Below, in pieces: positions 35,269-44,836 of a stretch of DNA of 64,000 bases (position 1 is its first letter; every line of letters starts with the position of its first letter). Source of the DNA: Bradyrhizobium sp. Rc3b (GTDB lineage Bacteria > Pseudomonadota > Alphaproteobacteria > Rhizobiales > Xanthobacteraceae). Below the pieces are notes generated by a model. It did no database searches. It was not told the origin of the DNA and was given only the letters and a program-made list of their open reading frames with translations. Position numbers and translations under genes: made by a program. The stretch lies in assembly GCF_900114915.1 (NCBI RefSeq), contig NZ_FOUS01000017.1, positions 1 to 64,000 of the forward strand, given 5' to 3'.

Positions 35269-36817
35269 GCTTTGTTCAGACGAGCGAATTCATCACGGTC
35301 CAACTTGTTTGAGGCGAGCCGCAGCGATGGCCTCCTCCGGCTGCTGTAGAACAAAAAACTCGGGTAATCATTTGCAAATCGACGACAGTTTTTTTGCGGA
35401 CGTTGTCCAGGCCGGCGGGTGGGACTGCTCATCTGTTTGTTGCCACGACGAGCATCTCACTCGTTTCGAACGTCTGCTTGCCCAGGCAGATTCTATCAAA
35501 CCGAAGATCGTGCGATCTGCCTTGGCCGAGAGTGCGCGCGCAGCCAGAGCAAGGAGCGACCCCGTCACTTCGCAACAACGTACTATTGCCGAAGTATCCG
35601 CGGGTGTTAGCGCCGTGATGCTTCTCGCATACGTGGTTTGGATATTAGCGCGTGCACAAGCGAGCGGCGTCAAAAGACTGTATTTTCTTGCGCGTGACGG
35701 CCAGATCTTACTGAAGATGGCTCGTAAGATCATAAGACACTCTGGATTGGACCTAGACGCAAGATATTTGTTTGTTTCTCGTCAAAGCTTGCACCTTCCC
35801 GGAATCCAGGACCTTTCCGAGGACGACATCAAGTCACTGGGGTTTCACACCGATCAAACCGTCGGCGAAATTTTATCGAGGCTTGGTCTGAGCGGTGATC
35901 CTTCTGCTCTGAAGCTGCTGGCCGATGCTGGCTTCAAATCCCCCTTGGCCAAGCTAACGGCTCAACAAATCTCCGATCTTGCATCCACATTGCGATCCGG
36001 CCATCTGGAACATGTGATCAGGAACGCAACACGTCAACGAGCGGTGCTCGTCGATTATCTAAGGCAGGAAGGATTCTTCACCGAGGAAAAGATCGGCATC
36101 GTCGATTTGGGCTGGAAAGGCGGTCTACAGCGGTCTCTATACGCTGCAGTACAGTCGCATGATCCAACTTTCGTCAACCGCGTTCACGGGTTTTATTACC
36201 GGCTGCTCAGCCGCCCCGCCGGCGTGGGCACTCTTGAGTCCTATGTCAACGAGGGGCGCGCAGCATCGCTGGCTCCCTTTATACGCGCCTCACTGTTCGA
36301 AGCGATCTGCGCCGCGCAGCACGGGACGACCATTTCCCATGAGAGAGAAGCAAATGGCACCGCCCGGCCAGTCCGTGCTCCGTACGCGGAGAATGATCCG
36401 GCGAGCGTCTGGGGAGTTGGGCTACAGCACGATATCATTAAGGCATTCACAGACGAAGTATTGGCTAATTTGGGCATAGCGGGTCAGAACATCTTGGAAT
36501 TGGGCTCAGACCTGACAGAAGCCTCCTTTCTCGTTCTTCGTGCCTTCATTAGTCACCCGACTCGGAAAGAAGCTGAGGCGATGGGCTCGTTCCCCCACGC
36601 ACCCAGCCAGTTTCATCGTGAGTTTTCGGAAATCGCTCCTCGCCTTCGACTCGACCAGTTGCCCTTGGCCCTCACAAGCAAGAATAACACAGTTGTATCT
36701 GAGTGGATCGAAGGATCGATAGCCCGCAGCTTTCCGGGCCCGATTGCTTCGCTTCTACTTGCGGTTCTTGCACCGATCAGGCGATCGCCCCTTTATCCAA
36801 GCAACAAACGCCTTTGA
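35258..36817 (+). CDS. HAD-like predicted hydrolase of polysaccharide clusters (COG5610-like)
   Basis: The 519-residue soluble protein contains KRLYFLARDGQILLKMARKI (near 142, the HAD-like D-G motif seen in COG5610 proteins) and EKIGIVDLGWKGGLQRSLYA (near 275). Both blocks recur in predicted HAD hydrolases attached to glycan loci. The first ~50 residues are poorly conserved in character (Cys-rich, CCRTKN), so translation could in principle begin later. The ATG at 35258 is the last of three repeated starts. Its biochemical role is unknown; a link to the exopolysaccharide is inferred from position. Confidence 0.75.
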   Translation: MSNELCSDERIHHGPTCLRRAAAMASSGCCRTKNSGNHLQIDDSFFADVVQAGGWDCSSVCCHDEHLTRFERLLAQADSIKPKIVRSALAESARAARARSDPVTSQQRTIAEVSAGVSAVMLLAYVVWILARAQASGVKRLYFLARDGQILLKMARKIIRHSGLDLDARYLFVSRQSLHLPGIQDLSEDDIKSLGFHTDQTVGEILSRLGLSGDPSALKLLADAGFKSPLAKLTAQQISDLASTLRSGHLEHVIRNATRQRAVLVDYLRQEGFFTEEKIGIVDLGWKGGLQRSLYAAVQSHDPTFVNRVHGFYYRLLSRPAGVGTLESYVNEGRAASLAPFIRASLFEAICAAQHGTTISHEREANGTARPVRAPYAENDPASVWGVGLQHDIIKAFTDEVLANLGIAGQNILELGSDLTEASFLVLRAFISHPTRKEAEAMGSFPHAPSQFHREFSEIAPRLRLDQLPLALTSKNNTVVSEWIEGSIARSFPGPIASLLLAVLAPIRRSPLYPSNKRL

Positions 36818-36934
36818 ACGAACCTAGCAGTCCCTCAGCCAAAAACGTTAGCTCTGAAGAGTAGATGGCCTTGGCTTGGCCTCCGTTCGCCCCACCGGAT
36901 CTAGCCGTTGGCGCACCGCCGATCACCCAAAGCG

Positions 36935-39061
36935 TCAGATGAAGCTGAAGTCGGACGTATGAAGGTTCGACAGCGCGACGTGATTCAAGGTCAGGACGTC
37001 CGACTTGTCGATGGTAATGACCACGCTGCTTCCCACCTGTTGGGCGTCGGCTAGCAAGTGGGCGAAATCCGGAACCATCGCGCGGCTGATGTCGATGTGG
37101 TCACCCTGCATTGTGGCGGTGCTTGGAGTGAAGTCGTTGATAACCTGCTTACCAAAACCCGGGTTGAAGACGAAAGTGTCTGCCCCGGCGCCGCCGGTCA
37201 GTTTGTCCCCGCCACGGCCGATTAGCACGTCGGCGCCCGCTCCGCCAGTTAGAGTCTGGTTGGCCTGGTTAGAGTAAAGAGTAACGCCAGGAGCGCTCCC
37301 TGTGTTTCCGGCTGCGTCTGTCGCGGTCTCTGTCAAGCTGTGTACAGCCGACTTGGACAGCTGGCTTGTCAAGCTCCACGAGCCATTCGAGGAGAAGGTC
37401 GTCCCTATCAGCTTCCCGTTGTCGTACAGCGAAATGGTCGAGTCGGTTGTGCTGATGCCGCTGATCGTGACCGAGTTCGACCCGGTCGGCACAACGTTGA
37501 CGATACCCGGGACCGGTGCAATGGTGTCAACTATGAAGTTGAGAGCGGCGCTGGCCGCGCTCATTTGGCCGGATCCATTCGAGGCGACGGCCGTCATTTG
37601 GTGAGAACCGTCCGGCAATGCGCCCAAGACAAAGCTCCAGGCACCATTGGCATCCGCAGCGATAGAACCCAAGGCGAGCGAATTGTCGTAAACTGTCACC
37701 ACGGCGCCAGCTTGGGCGATCCCGGTAATAGCCTGTTGCGCCGTGTTGTGCACCGCATTGACGTATCCGTTCACGATGCTGGCATCACTCAGAGCCTCGG
37801 GCGCAGCCGGCGGAGCGGGCGGTACCGTGGTAGATTGCTCGATCTCGATGATGATCGGATCGGCCGATAAGCCAACGGTTATGCTGCTCACGTTGGAAAC
37901 GGTCTGAATGGCGGTAGTCCCTTTAATGGGGTCGAAAATCTTGATGCTTGAGACCGCGCTAGGCAAGCTGATCGTTACTTCCGATGTTGGCGGCGTCACG
38001 ACGCTGGTGCCGTTGTAAAGTGTGGCATTGCCATTCCAGAGAACGATGTCGAAAGCACCGCTCGACTTTTCCAACAGCATCGACGACGCAGTGCTCGGCA
38101 GACCGTAGATGTTATAGGCAAGAGTTCCAGGCGATGTGAGCGGCGGACCTTTGTCTTCGAGAATATGCGTCAGGTTGCTAATGTCTACGGCGGCGGGTTT
38201 CGGAGTCCCGTCAGCGTTGAAGAGGCCGAAGTGCTGCTCTTGGTCACTCGACGCGTTAGGCTCATCCATTAGCTCATACAGGAAGGTGATGGCGGCTCCC
38301 GCCTTGTAACCGTCCAGCAGCGCGTTGGTGTCGATGATGCCCTGGGTGTAGGCATCAGCCACGCCTCCGCCCCAGGTCGATGTGTTGAAGCCCGAACTGG
38401 AGACGCCGGTTTCAGTGATGTAGACGGGTTTGCCGGGATTGGACGCCTGAGCGGCTGCGACCCAGGCATTGATACCGTCCTGCAACTGCTGGCCGATGCC
38501 TCCATAGACATGGACGTTGGAGGCGTCTGCAAATGTCCCAAAGGAAGGGATCGCGAGTGTGCTGCACTCGGAGGCGGCGATCACGCTGACGCCGGCCATC
38601 AGCGGATCTGCTCGCATCGCCGCCTGCAACGCGGCGTCGTCGGCCGCGCCCCAGCTCAGATTCCCGTGAGAGGAAATTCCGTTGAGATAGTAAGTGTTGG
38701 TCGTGTATTCATTCGACCCTTCCAGCGCAATGATGCTGCCGGGCACGGCCATTTCGAGAGCATCTGCGCGTACAAGGTCGGCTGCCGCATTCACCTGGCT
38801 CGCCTGATCCGCGTAGAAGGAATTTGACTCGAGAAGAACAAAACGGACTCCGGTCTCGGCCAGCGCGATATACGTCGAAAGCGCGGTGGCGGGCGGGATG
38901 CCGTCACGGACATTCGAAATGCCAAGATAGGATAACTCGCTCAGGATGTGAGTCGGATCGTACGACGCAAGGTGAGTGGCGATGCCGATCGAATCGATAA
39001 AGCTTGTCACGCTCGTTGCGGAATTGACTGCATAATCCGCAGTGGAAGCTGAACTGGACAT
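36935..39061 (-). CDS. Secreted glycoside-hydrolase-like protein with Ig-like and RTX repeats
   Basis: The 708-residue protein has no signal peptide. Residues about 15-300 look like a clan GH-A TIM barrel: IALEGSNEYTTNTYY (acid/base Glu about 115) and PVYITETGVSSSGF (nucleophile Glu about 215). A beta-rich linker follows. Two Ig-like repeats (about 430-520 and 520-600; ITGIAQAGAVVTVYDNS, ISGISTTDSTISLYDNG) come next, then RTX calcium-binding repeats (GGAGADVLIGRGGDKLTGGA) and a C-terminal DFSFI tail. This is the layout of type-I-secreted polysaccharide-processing enzymes such as rhizobial ExsH/PlyA. The substrate is probably the polymer made by this cluster. Confidence 0.85.
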   Translation of the reverse strand: MSSSASTADYAVNSATSVTSFIDSIGIATHLASYDPTHILSELSYLGISNVRDGIPPATALSTYIALAETGVRFVLLESNSFYADQASQVNAAADLVRADALEMAVPGSIIALEGSNEYTTNTYYLNGISSHGNLSWGAADDAALQAAMRADPLMAGVSVIAASECSTLAIPSFGTFADASNVHVYGGIGQQLQDGINAWVAAAQASNPGKPVYITETGVSSSGFNTSTWGGGVADAYTQGIIDTNALLDGYKAGAAITFLYELMDEPNASSDQEQHFGLFNADGTPKPAAVDISNLTHILEDKGPPLTSPGTLAYNIYGLPSTASSMLLEKSSGAFDIVLWNGNATLYNGTSVVTPPTSEVTISLPSAVSSIKIFDPIKGTTAIQTVSNVSSITVGLSADPIIIEIEQSTTVPPAPPAAPEALSDASIVNGYVNAVHNTAQQAITGIAQAGAVVTVYDNSLALGSIAADANGAWSFVLGALPDGSHQMTAVASNGSGQMSAASAALNFIVDTIAPVPGIVNVVPTGSNSVTISGISTTDSTISLYDNGKLIGTTFSSNGSWSLTSQLSKSAVHSLTETATDAAGNTGSAPGVTLYSNQANQTLTGGAGADVLIGRGGDKLTGGAGADTFVFNPGFGKQVINDFTPSTATMQGDHIDISRAMVPDFAHLLADAQQVGSSVVITIDKSDVLTLNHVALSNLHTSDFSFI

Positions 39062-39360
39062 CTCTGGCGCTCCTCAAACTGGACGCGCCCACCGTAGATG
39101 GCCGAAGCGCATTTTAGTTTAAGGAAACCGAGCGCTCTTTAACTGATGTGCTTAATGGACGTTTCGCAATCATTCGCCCGCGGCTTCTCGATTTGCTCTG
39201 CTCGCGCGCGCCGGCTCGCTCCTTAATGAAATCAGAAGGCATTGCGCGCTCGCAAGGGCCCGGAGTTTTTTCGTTAACCTTGCTCTGGGCTTAATCCAGT
39301 TTGAGGTTCGGTCTGCGTCGGACGAGTAGCGCGGCGTGGGCGCGCGCGAGCTTGAGCTTT
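39062..39360. other. Intergenic between the RTX glycosidase and GT4 genes
   Basis: It contains the 3' flank of the GT4 gene and the upstream region of the RTX glycosidase gene. No confident promoter or terminator was recognised. Confidence 0.4.
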
Positions 39361-40569
39361 CTACGGGCTGCGGTCCGTCCCATCGAGGGAGCGATGCAGG
39401 ATGCTTCCCGAGCCTTCTGCCTTACTTCGAGATGTAGTCACGGCTTCTTGCGAGTAAAAATCACGAGTTCCCAGGAGATCCAAATAGAGTTGCTTTGTCC
39501 GGTCAGCCATTGATCTGGCCGTGTAGTGCATTCTAAACCGATGATGAGCGTTTTGAGCGAAGCTTCGCAATTCCTCAGCGCTAGTGGCACGTATCGCATT
39601 CGCGATATCCAGCGGTCGCAAGCTCTTCAGGAGCCGTCCGGTCGCTCCATCCTCAACAAGCTCCGGAAGTCCTCCTACTGAGGAGGAGAATATCGGAAGG
39701 CCCGCTCGCATCGCTTCGATCGCGATCATGGGCAATCCCTCCCAGCGAGAAGGCATCAGGAGCAGGTCAGCCGTTGCCAAACTCTCCTCGACCTGTGACC
39801 GAGTTCTCCAACCGAGGAGTTCGACATTCTCGGGAATTTCTAGAGCGGTAGTGGCATCGGTAACAAAGTCACCGATCGCAAAGCCCTGAGCCAAGTTGCC
39901 AAGCTCGGACATGACGTCGAGAAACACGTCAAATCCCTTTTGTCGATCGAAACGACCCACGAAAAGAATTTTGACCGGCCTCTCAAGGCCTGACGCCGAG
40001 TTCGCTGACGGCATCGCCTCGTCCGCGATGCCATTTAGAATCACAACACATTTTGAAACAGGAATGCCGGCTGAAGCAGCCGCTTCGCGCTCGGAGGAAG
40101 ATACGCATACGACACCGTCGCACAAGCGCGACAATGCCGCCTCAAGCCACGCATATAGCCGGTTCGCCTTTGTGTCCCGCAGGAACGCCCAACCATGAGG
40201 ACAATACACAATGATTGGACGGCGCTTCGGCAGGAAAGCAACTGGACGCACAAGAAGTCCAGCAAACGTAGAGTGGACATGAACGACATCGGGCTTAAAG
40301 CGTTGGATCAGCGCCCCGGCGGCAAAGGGGACTCTGATCAGAGACCGTATCGATCGCCCAACGTATGGATACGACTTGATGACAAGCTTTGGATGAGCCA
40401 GCTTTGATAGAGCCTCGTCATTTATATCGGGACCGAAGACCACAATTTGAGAAATTGCAGAATCTCTGATTTGCTCCGCAATCAATTCCTGCAAATGCGC
40501 AAGAACCCCTCCCAACGGCGCTTCGGTGAAGTGCGCGACCTTCAAGTTAAGATTGTCTGATTTTGACAC
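39361..40569 (-). CDS. Glycosyltransferase family 4
   Basis: The 402-residue GT-B enzyme has the N-terminal acceptor domain (HFTEAPLGGVLAHLQELI, VVHVHSTFAGLLVRP). The C-terminal GT4 signature is KILFVGRFDRQKGFDVFLDV, then LLMPSRWEGLPMIAIEAMRA with the Glu-x7-Glu pair, and VGGLPELVEDG. The start chosen is GTG 40569, one base after the flippase stop and behind AAAGGCGG; an ATG at 40620 is possible. It transfers a nucleotide-activated sugar to the lipid-linked repeat unit in the cytoplasm. Donor and linkage are unknown. Confidence 0.92.
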   Translation of the reverse strand: MSKSDNLNLKVAHFTEAPLGGVLAHLQELIAEQIRDSAISQIVVFGPDINDEALSKLAHPKLVIKSYPYVGRSIRSLIRVPFAAGALIQRFKPDVVHVHSTFAGLLVRPVAFLPKRRPIIVYCPHGWAFLRDTKANRLYAWLEAALSRLCDGVVCVSSSEREAAASAGIPVSKCVVILNGIADEAMPSANSASGLERPVKILFVGRFDRQKGFDVFLDVMSELGNLAQGFAIGDFVTDATTALEIPENVELLGWRTRSQVEESLATADLLLMPSRWEGLPMIAIEAMRAGLPIFSSSVGGLPELVEDGATGRLLKSLRPLDIANAIRATSAEELRSFAQNAHHRFRMHYTARSMADRTKQLYLDLLGTRDFYSQEAVTTSRSKAEGSGSILHRSLDGTDRSP

Positions 40570-40570
40570 T

Positions 40571-41914
40571 TTAACCGCCTTTACGCCGTTGCATCCTGAG
40601 AAGGTCGCGCGCGATAACAAAAGAAGCAGGAACTATAAAGAAGGCACACAGGCCGAAGCTATTTCCCCAGAACAGCCCAACTCCCCCCAACGTTTTTGCC
40701 AAAGCGACCTTAGCTACAAAACAGCTTATCCCAGACAAACTCGCCAGTTTCAGTTGCATAGGCAGCAGCGATGGCACGCTCATGAGTGACGTGAGCACCG
40801 CGTTAACGGCGAAAACCGGAATCCAGATCGCAACACCAATGATCAGGTCATTTGGAAGCGATATCCTGCCACGCGTCCAAAAACGCGTGACATCATCTCC
40901 AAACAGGAGGGTCACCGTCGAGACAGAACCCGCTATAAGCAAGGCCAATGAAAAAGCGGAGACCAAAAGTCCACACGCGCCGCGCGCATTTTGCTCCGCG
41001 GTTGCAGCTCGGAACTGAGGCCAAAACGGAGTCAGGCCAATCGAAAGCAACGTCTGGACCGCGATCGCCATTTTCTGCGCAACCCCGAATCGCGCCGCCT
41101 GTTCGGCATCCAAGAGATGTAGTGCCAAGACAGAATCGAAGGAAAAGCTGATGGCGTTGATCGCGTTTACGAGCAGGAACGGAGCGCCGGATTTCAGCAC
41201 TGTTGCCAGCTTCCCCGCACTTGCCAGCGAAAGACGCGGCTTCAGGTCGGGGCGCCGCCGAAGCAATAGAGTGCCGTTAAGGCAATGAACGACTAGAGGC
41301 ACCGCGCAGAAAGAAGCCACTACGGCGACGATACCTGCATTGAACTGGAGGCTGACAACGATCGCGCAAAACGTGGCAAGGGAGGCAAATGCGTCCCAAA
41401 TGCTTTGAATTGCGGTTTCACCTAGACCAAGTCTGGTTTTCCAAACAAGGCTCAGCGGCGACACGATACAAAGTGTCAGACACGTCATAAAGAATGCTTC
41501 CCAAGCTCCAGTACCTTGAACATGAACGAAGCTACTACCCGTCCGATTCGAAAAGAACGTCAGACATACCACCGTCGTACTGACGACTGAGAACAACGTA
41601 AGAGCCACAAGCGCATTTGAAAGGTATGTTCGCGCGGTATTGTAGGCTCCCTTCGAGACTGCGATGTGATTGACTAGACCCGATCCAATTCCCAAATCGA
41701 TAAAGGAAAAAGCGCCCATCAAGGAACTCGCGGCGAGCCACACGGCGAATTGCTCGGAGCCCAGGTGACTCAGCAGGATCGGCACGAGAGCCAGCGTGGA
41801 TCCCATTTGAATGACCCGCGCTGCCAACCCAGCCGCGGCGCCAAACAATGGATGCGATCGCAATCTGCTCCAAACTTCCGCGCGCTCATTCACGGGAGTT
41901 GCAACCGAATACAA
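40571..41914 (-). CDS. Wzx-type polysaccharide flippase
   Basis: The 447-residue integral membrane protein has about 12-14 hydrophobic helices in the MATE/Wzx pattern. It begins with VWSRLRSHPLFGAAAGLAAR and has a typical first helix pair (LALVPILLSHLGSEQFAVWL, GAFSFIDLGIGSGLVNH). It would flip the lipid-linked repeat unit across the inner membrane for Wzy polymerisation. The start is a TTG at 41914, directly downstream of a TPP-riboswitch-like sequence. It is followed with one-base spacing by the GT4 gene. Confidence 0.88.
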   Translation of the reverse strand: MYSVATPVNERAEVWSRLRSHPLFGAAAGLAARVIQMGSTLALVPILLSHLGSEQFAVWLAASSLMGAFSFIDLGIGSGLVNHIAVSKGAYNTARTYLSNALVALTLFSVVSTTVVCLTFFSNRTGSSFVHVQGTGAWEAFFMTCLTLCIVSPLSLVWKTRLGLGETAIQSIWDAFASLATFCAIVVSLQFNAGIVAVVASFCAVPLVVHCLNGTLLLRRRPDLKPRLSLASAGKLATVLKSGAPFLLVNAINAISFSFDSVLALHLLDAEQAARFGVAQKMAIAVQTLLSIGLTPFWPQFRAATAEQNARGACGLLVSAFSLALLIAGSVSTVTLLFGDDVTRFWTRGRISLPNDLIIGVAIWIPVFAVNAVLTSLMSVPSLLPMQLKLASLSGISCFVAKVALAKTLGGVGLFWGNSFGLCAFFIVPASFVIARDLLRMQRRKGG

Positions 41915-41922
41915 GGCATAAT

Positions 41923-42006
41923 CCGACTACTGCCCTGAGCCAGCTTACCCGCATCAGGTTCAGACCATGCGTCAGCCAATGAGTCTCAGATCCTCTACGG
42001 AATCGG
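41923..42006 (-). promoter_or_regulatory. TPP-riboswitch-like element before the flippase gene
   Basis: On the minus strand this reads CTGAGA (41984-41989), then GAACCTGAT (41953-41961), CGGGTAA (41945-41951), GCTGGC and AGGG (41933-41936). These resemble, in order, the conserved THI-box blocks CTGAGA, GAACCTGAT, GGRTAA and GC-AGGG. CCGATT and AGTCGG at the ends can form a short closing stem. The 5' GGGGTGCC block is not visible and spacing after CTGAGA is long, so it is either divergent or fortuitous. Confidence 0.35.
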
Positions 42007-42042
42007 TTACTGTGATAGGCTAGTGCCATCCCATTTTCCCGA

Positions 42043-43533
42043 TCAGCTGCGCGAGGACGTGAGATAGGTCTGGCTCGGAATTGGACGTGTGGATGGTCGG
42101 AGGGGGGCGCCAGCAAGTTGCCCCACCCGTGCACTAAAGGCTGCGCCTGCGCCCAGGGTGATCCAGATCATCGGGGTTCGAAAGGTATCAGTGGTGAGCC
42201 CGGTTACGATAACATCGGCACAGCTCATGATGATCGGGTATGCAACCACCGGCACATTCCGACCCAAATTCGCGTAGATCAACCCCGCCCCGCGCACCGA
42301 AACGATAAGCGCGATCCAGATTGAGATCCATCCGAAAAGGCCGATCAAGCCGAGTTCAGCGGCAAGCCTGGCGTAAAGCGAGTACGTGTTAGGCCAGGGC
42401 GCGTCGGTAAATCGGAGGGACGCCTTGACCTCGGAACTTAGGAACCCCCAGTCCGGCATATACGAGCTAGCCTTGAAGGCGAACTGACCCAACCCAACCC
42501 CCAATATCGGGTACTCAGAAAACATTCTAATCGACGTAACTTGATAGGCCAAACGCGACAGATCGGAAACAGAAGTCCCCACAACGGCCTCGCGAATCAC
42601 CTCGTCGAAGCTCGCCGCGTAAAATATGATCACTGCAACCACTGCAAACAGCAGTAGTGCCCCAATGAAGGTCGCCGACTTCGGTACGCGTCCATCCGGG
42701 GGCAGGAACAGAAATTTCAGGAGACCGAAAGCGACAACGTTGGTTGCCAAGAGCAACCATCCCGTCCGGGCCTGAGAACCAACAATCAAGGCTGTGAAAG
42801 CCAAGAGCAAGAAAATATGGAGGGCCTTCCTAATGCCCCGAGTTATGAATATTGCAGCGAAAAGCCAAGGCCATGCAAGTCCGGAAAAGTTCCCGAATGA
42901 TGGAGGCTCGAACGAAACGGTACGAAGGCGTTTATCCCATCCCTCGATAAGCCTCAAATTCAAGGTGCCGTCCCACGATTGAACAGTATGATCCGAGCCC
43001 GCGTGGAGCAAGGAGTTCACAGTTTGATAGAGTGGAAGACTCATCCCAACTCGATCGAGAGCCTCGAGCAAGCCGAAGCCGACGCATAGTGCCGCGCTGA
43101 TACAAATGGGCAGTATCAGGCGCACATACCATCGCCCCAAAACCACTGCACGAGTCAACAATGCGAGGGCTAAGCCGTAGATTACCACGGTCGCGGAGGT
43201 GACCAATTTCGCAAGCCCATCGCGACCATGAAACCTCGCCGCGCTGATTTCAGTCGCATTCCAGAGGGCCGAAATCGCTATTACGATTACGATGGCGGCA
43301 CCGGTTCGCCAGAAAAGGGGCCCGCCTAGCCGCTCGACAAGCTCACCAGCTACGCTAGCGCCGGCAGCGTTGATCCCATACAGCCCCATGGCCAACGCAA
43401 AGAAATAGAAAGAACTCTCGTTGCCGAGTTCTCCGAAGGATTTAAATCCTGCGATCGCGTCGAAGGGAATCGCGATCACGGCCAACGCGAATATCGAGTC
43501 AGCCAGTTTAACGCGCATGACCATGTCCGTCAT
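42043..43533 (-). CDS. Wzy-like polymerase / O-antigen ligase-family membrane protein
   Basis: The 496-residue protein has about 11 hydrophobic helices and a large periplasmic loop region. Ligase/polymerase-family hallmarks are YPILGVGLGQFAF and APWPNTYSLYARLAAELGLI, plus LIVGSQARTGWLLL. It most likely polymerises the flipped repeat units of this exopolysaccharide. The 5' end overlaps the upstream glycosidase gene by 26 bases. In-frame ATGs at 43533, 43524 and 43518 make the exact start uncertain. Confidence 0.85.
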   Translation of the reverse strand: MTDMVMRVKLADSIFALAVIAIPFDAIAGFKSFGELGNESSFYFFALAMGLYGINAAGASVAGELVERLGGPLFWRTGAAIVIVIAISALWNATEISAARFHGRDGLAKLVTSATVVIYGLALALLTRAVVLGRWYVRLILPICISAALCVGFGLLEALDRVGMSLPLYQTVNSLLHAGSDHTVQSWDGTLNLRLIEGWDKRLRTVSFEPPSFGNFSGLAWPWLFAAIFITRGIRKALHIFLLLAFTALIVGSQARTGWLLLATNVVAFGLLKFLFLPPDGRVPKSATFIGALLLFAVVAVIIFYAASFDEVIREAVVGTSVSDLSRLAYQVTSIRMFSEYPILGVGLGQFAFKASSYMPDWGFLSSEVKASLRFTDAPWPNTYSLYARLAAELGLIGLFGWISIWIALIVSVRGAGLIYANLGRNVPVVAYPIIMSCADVIVTGLTTDTFRTPMIWITLGAGAAFSARVGQLAGAPLRPSTRPIPSQTYLTSSRS

Positions 43534-44800
43534 CTTCGGCCCGGTCGCCAGGGACGATCACAGGGTAGTTGCTTAGGACGACCGCCTTTCCGGCTATTTT
43601 GGCAACGGCGGTTCGAGCAGAGTCGGACCTTAGCCAGGCAACGATCTGACTTGTTTTCCCTTCCTCGAACAAAAGGAGCTGCACCTGAGGGTCCACGGCT
43701 TGCAGTCGGCGAACGAACCTCATACTCGTTAATCGCCGAACTAATCCGTCATCCAGCTCAACCTTGAAAATACCCTGCGCCGTCTGAAGTCCAAAATGAG
43801 ACTCGGGATTGGCAGGCTCGTCCCTTGAGTCCTTCCATTCGTACCATACGGTTGCCTGAACGCCACTGGCGACGTTCGCAAGATAGGCGCGAGCCAAATA
43901 TGCTCGCTGGGTTGCACGGCCAACGGCCGAAGTGGGATAACCCCATTCAGTGCACAGCATGGGCACGTCACGCCATCGACCGGACAGGCGCTCAAGTAGT
44001 GCGCGACTGGCCAGGTTCTCAGCTTCCACGCTCTCCGGATCCGGCCGTCGCCCGCCGCTTATGCGATAACTATGCATACTCAAGCCATCGAGACACCCTG
44101 CCGCCTCGGTCTTCGCCAGAGTCCCATAGAGTGCGGGCGCCCGGATCGGCAGGCTGGCAGTTGCCGGCGCAAGCACCATTGCCTTTGGAGCAGCCATCTT
44201 GATTGCGCTGCAAGTCATTGCGGCGAGTTCCGCGTAGGCATCTGGCTTTGGTTTGGGCGGCCAGAATATGGGCAAGTCCGGCTCATTCCAGACCTCCCAC
44301 GTAACCGACTCGTCAGCGTACCGCTTCGCGGCAGCGGCAGCGAAGCGGCTGAAGGCCGCCATCGCAGCCTCACTCTCTGGTGGTGCCGCAACTTTCCTCT
44401 CTCGCACGCCCGGATCTGCCGGCAGTTCTAGCCAGCGGCTATAAAAATGGTTTCCAGTCGCTAGAATCACAATGGAGGAAAGACCCGAGTGTCTGACCTT
44501 CTTGAAAAATGCGTCTGTCGTTGCCCAGTCGAACTCTCCTGGATCTTTCTCGATTGCTTCCCACGACATACCCCATCGTACAAAGCTGAAACCAAAATTT
44601 CGGATTCGTTCCAAGTCGGCAGTGTCAATCTGCCATACCTGCACGTGAACACCCAAGCCTGAGGGAAGGCCATTGGCCATCACACCCCGATTCGACGCCA
44701 CTAACTGAAAGAGCAGCAGAAAAAGCTGCAGCAGCCATCTGCTTCTGCGCAACAACCTCTTGCGCGGGGCGAAGCGGCTTTTGTGAGGAGTTTCGACCAT
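43508..44800 (-). CDS. PslG/GH39-like glycoside hydrolase
   Basis: The 430-residue protein has an N-terminal basic/hydrophobic export segment (RWLLQLFLLLFQLVASNRG) and a clan GH-A TIM barrel. SFVRWGMSWEAIEKDPGEFD leads in. VTWEVWNEPDLPIFW contains the acid/base Glu (about 171) and VPMLCTEWGYPTSAVG the nucleophile Glu (about 282). In Pseudomonas, the related PslG is a periplasmic endoglycosidase that trims its cognate polymer; a similar job is inferred. It overlaps the Wzy gene and follows the GT2 gene by 36 bases. Confidence 0.85.
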   Translation of the reverse strand: MVETPHKSRFAPRKRLLRRSRWLLQLFLLLFQLVASNRGVMANGLPSGLGVHVQVWQIDTADLERIRNFGFSFVRWGMSWEAIEKDPGEFDWATTDAFFKKVRHSGLSSIVILATGNHFYSRWLELPADPGVRERKVAAPPESEAAMAAFSRFAAAAAKRYADESVTWEVWNEPDLPIFWPPKPKPDAYAELAAMTCSAIKMAAPKAMVLAPATASLPIRAPALYGTLAKTEAAGCLDGLSMHSYRISGGRRPDPESVEAENLASRALLERLSGRWRDVPMLCTEWGYPTSAVGRATQRAYLARAYLANVASGVQATVWYEWKDSRDEPANPESHFGLQTAQGIFKVELDDGLVRRLTSMRFVRRLQAVDPQVQLLLFEEGKTSQIVAWLRSDSARTAVAKIAGKAVVLSNYPVIVPGDRAEDDGHGHAR

Positions 44801-44836
44801 TATCGGATGCTCGGCTAGCGACGAATGCTGACAACC

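Noticed and set aside
41886..42134. 82-codon minus frame between Wzx and Wzy genes
   Set aside because: It overlaps the Wzy 3' end, has no protein-like core, and most of it covers the riboswitch-like sequence.
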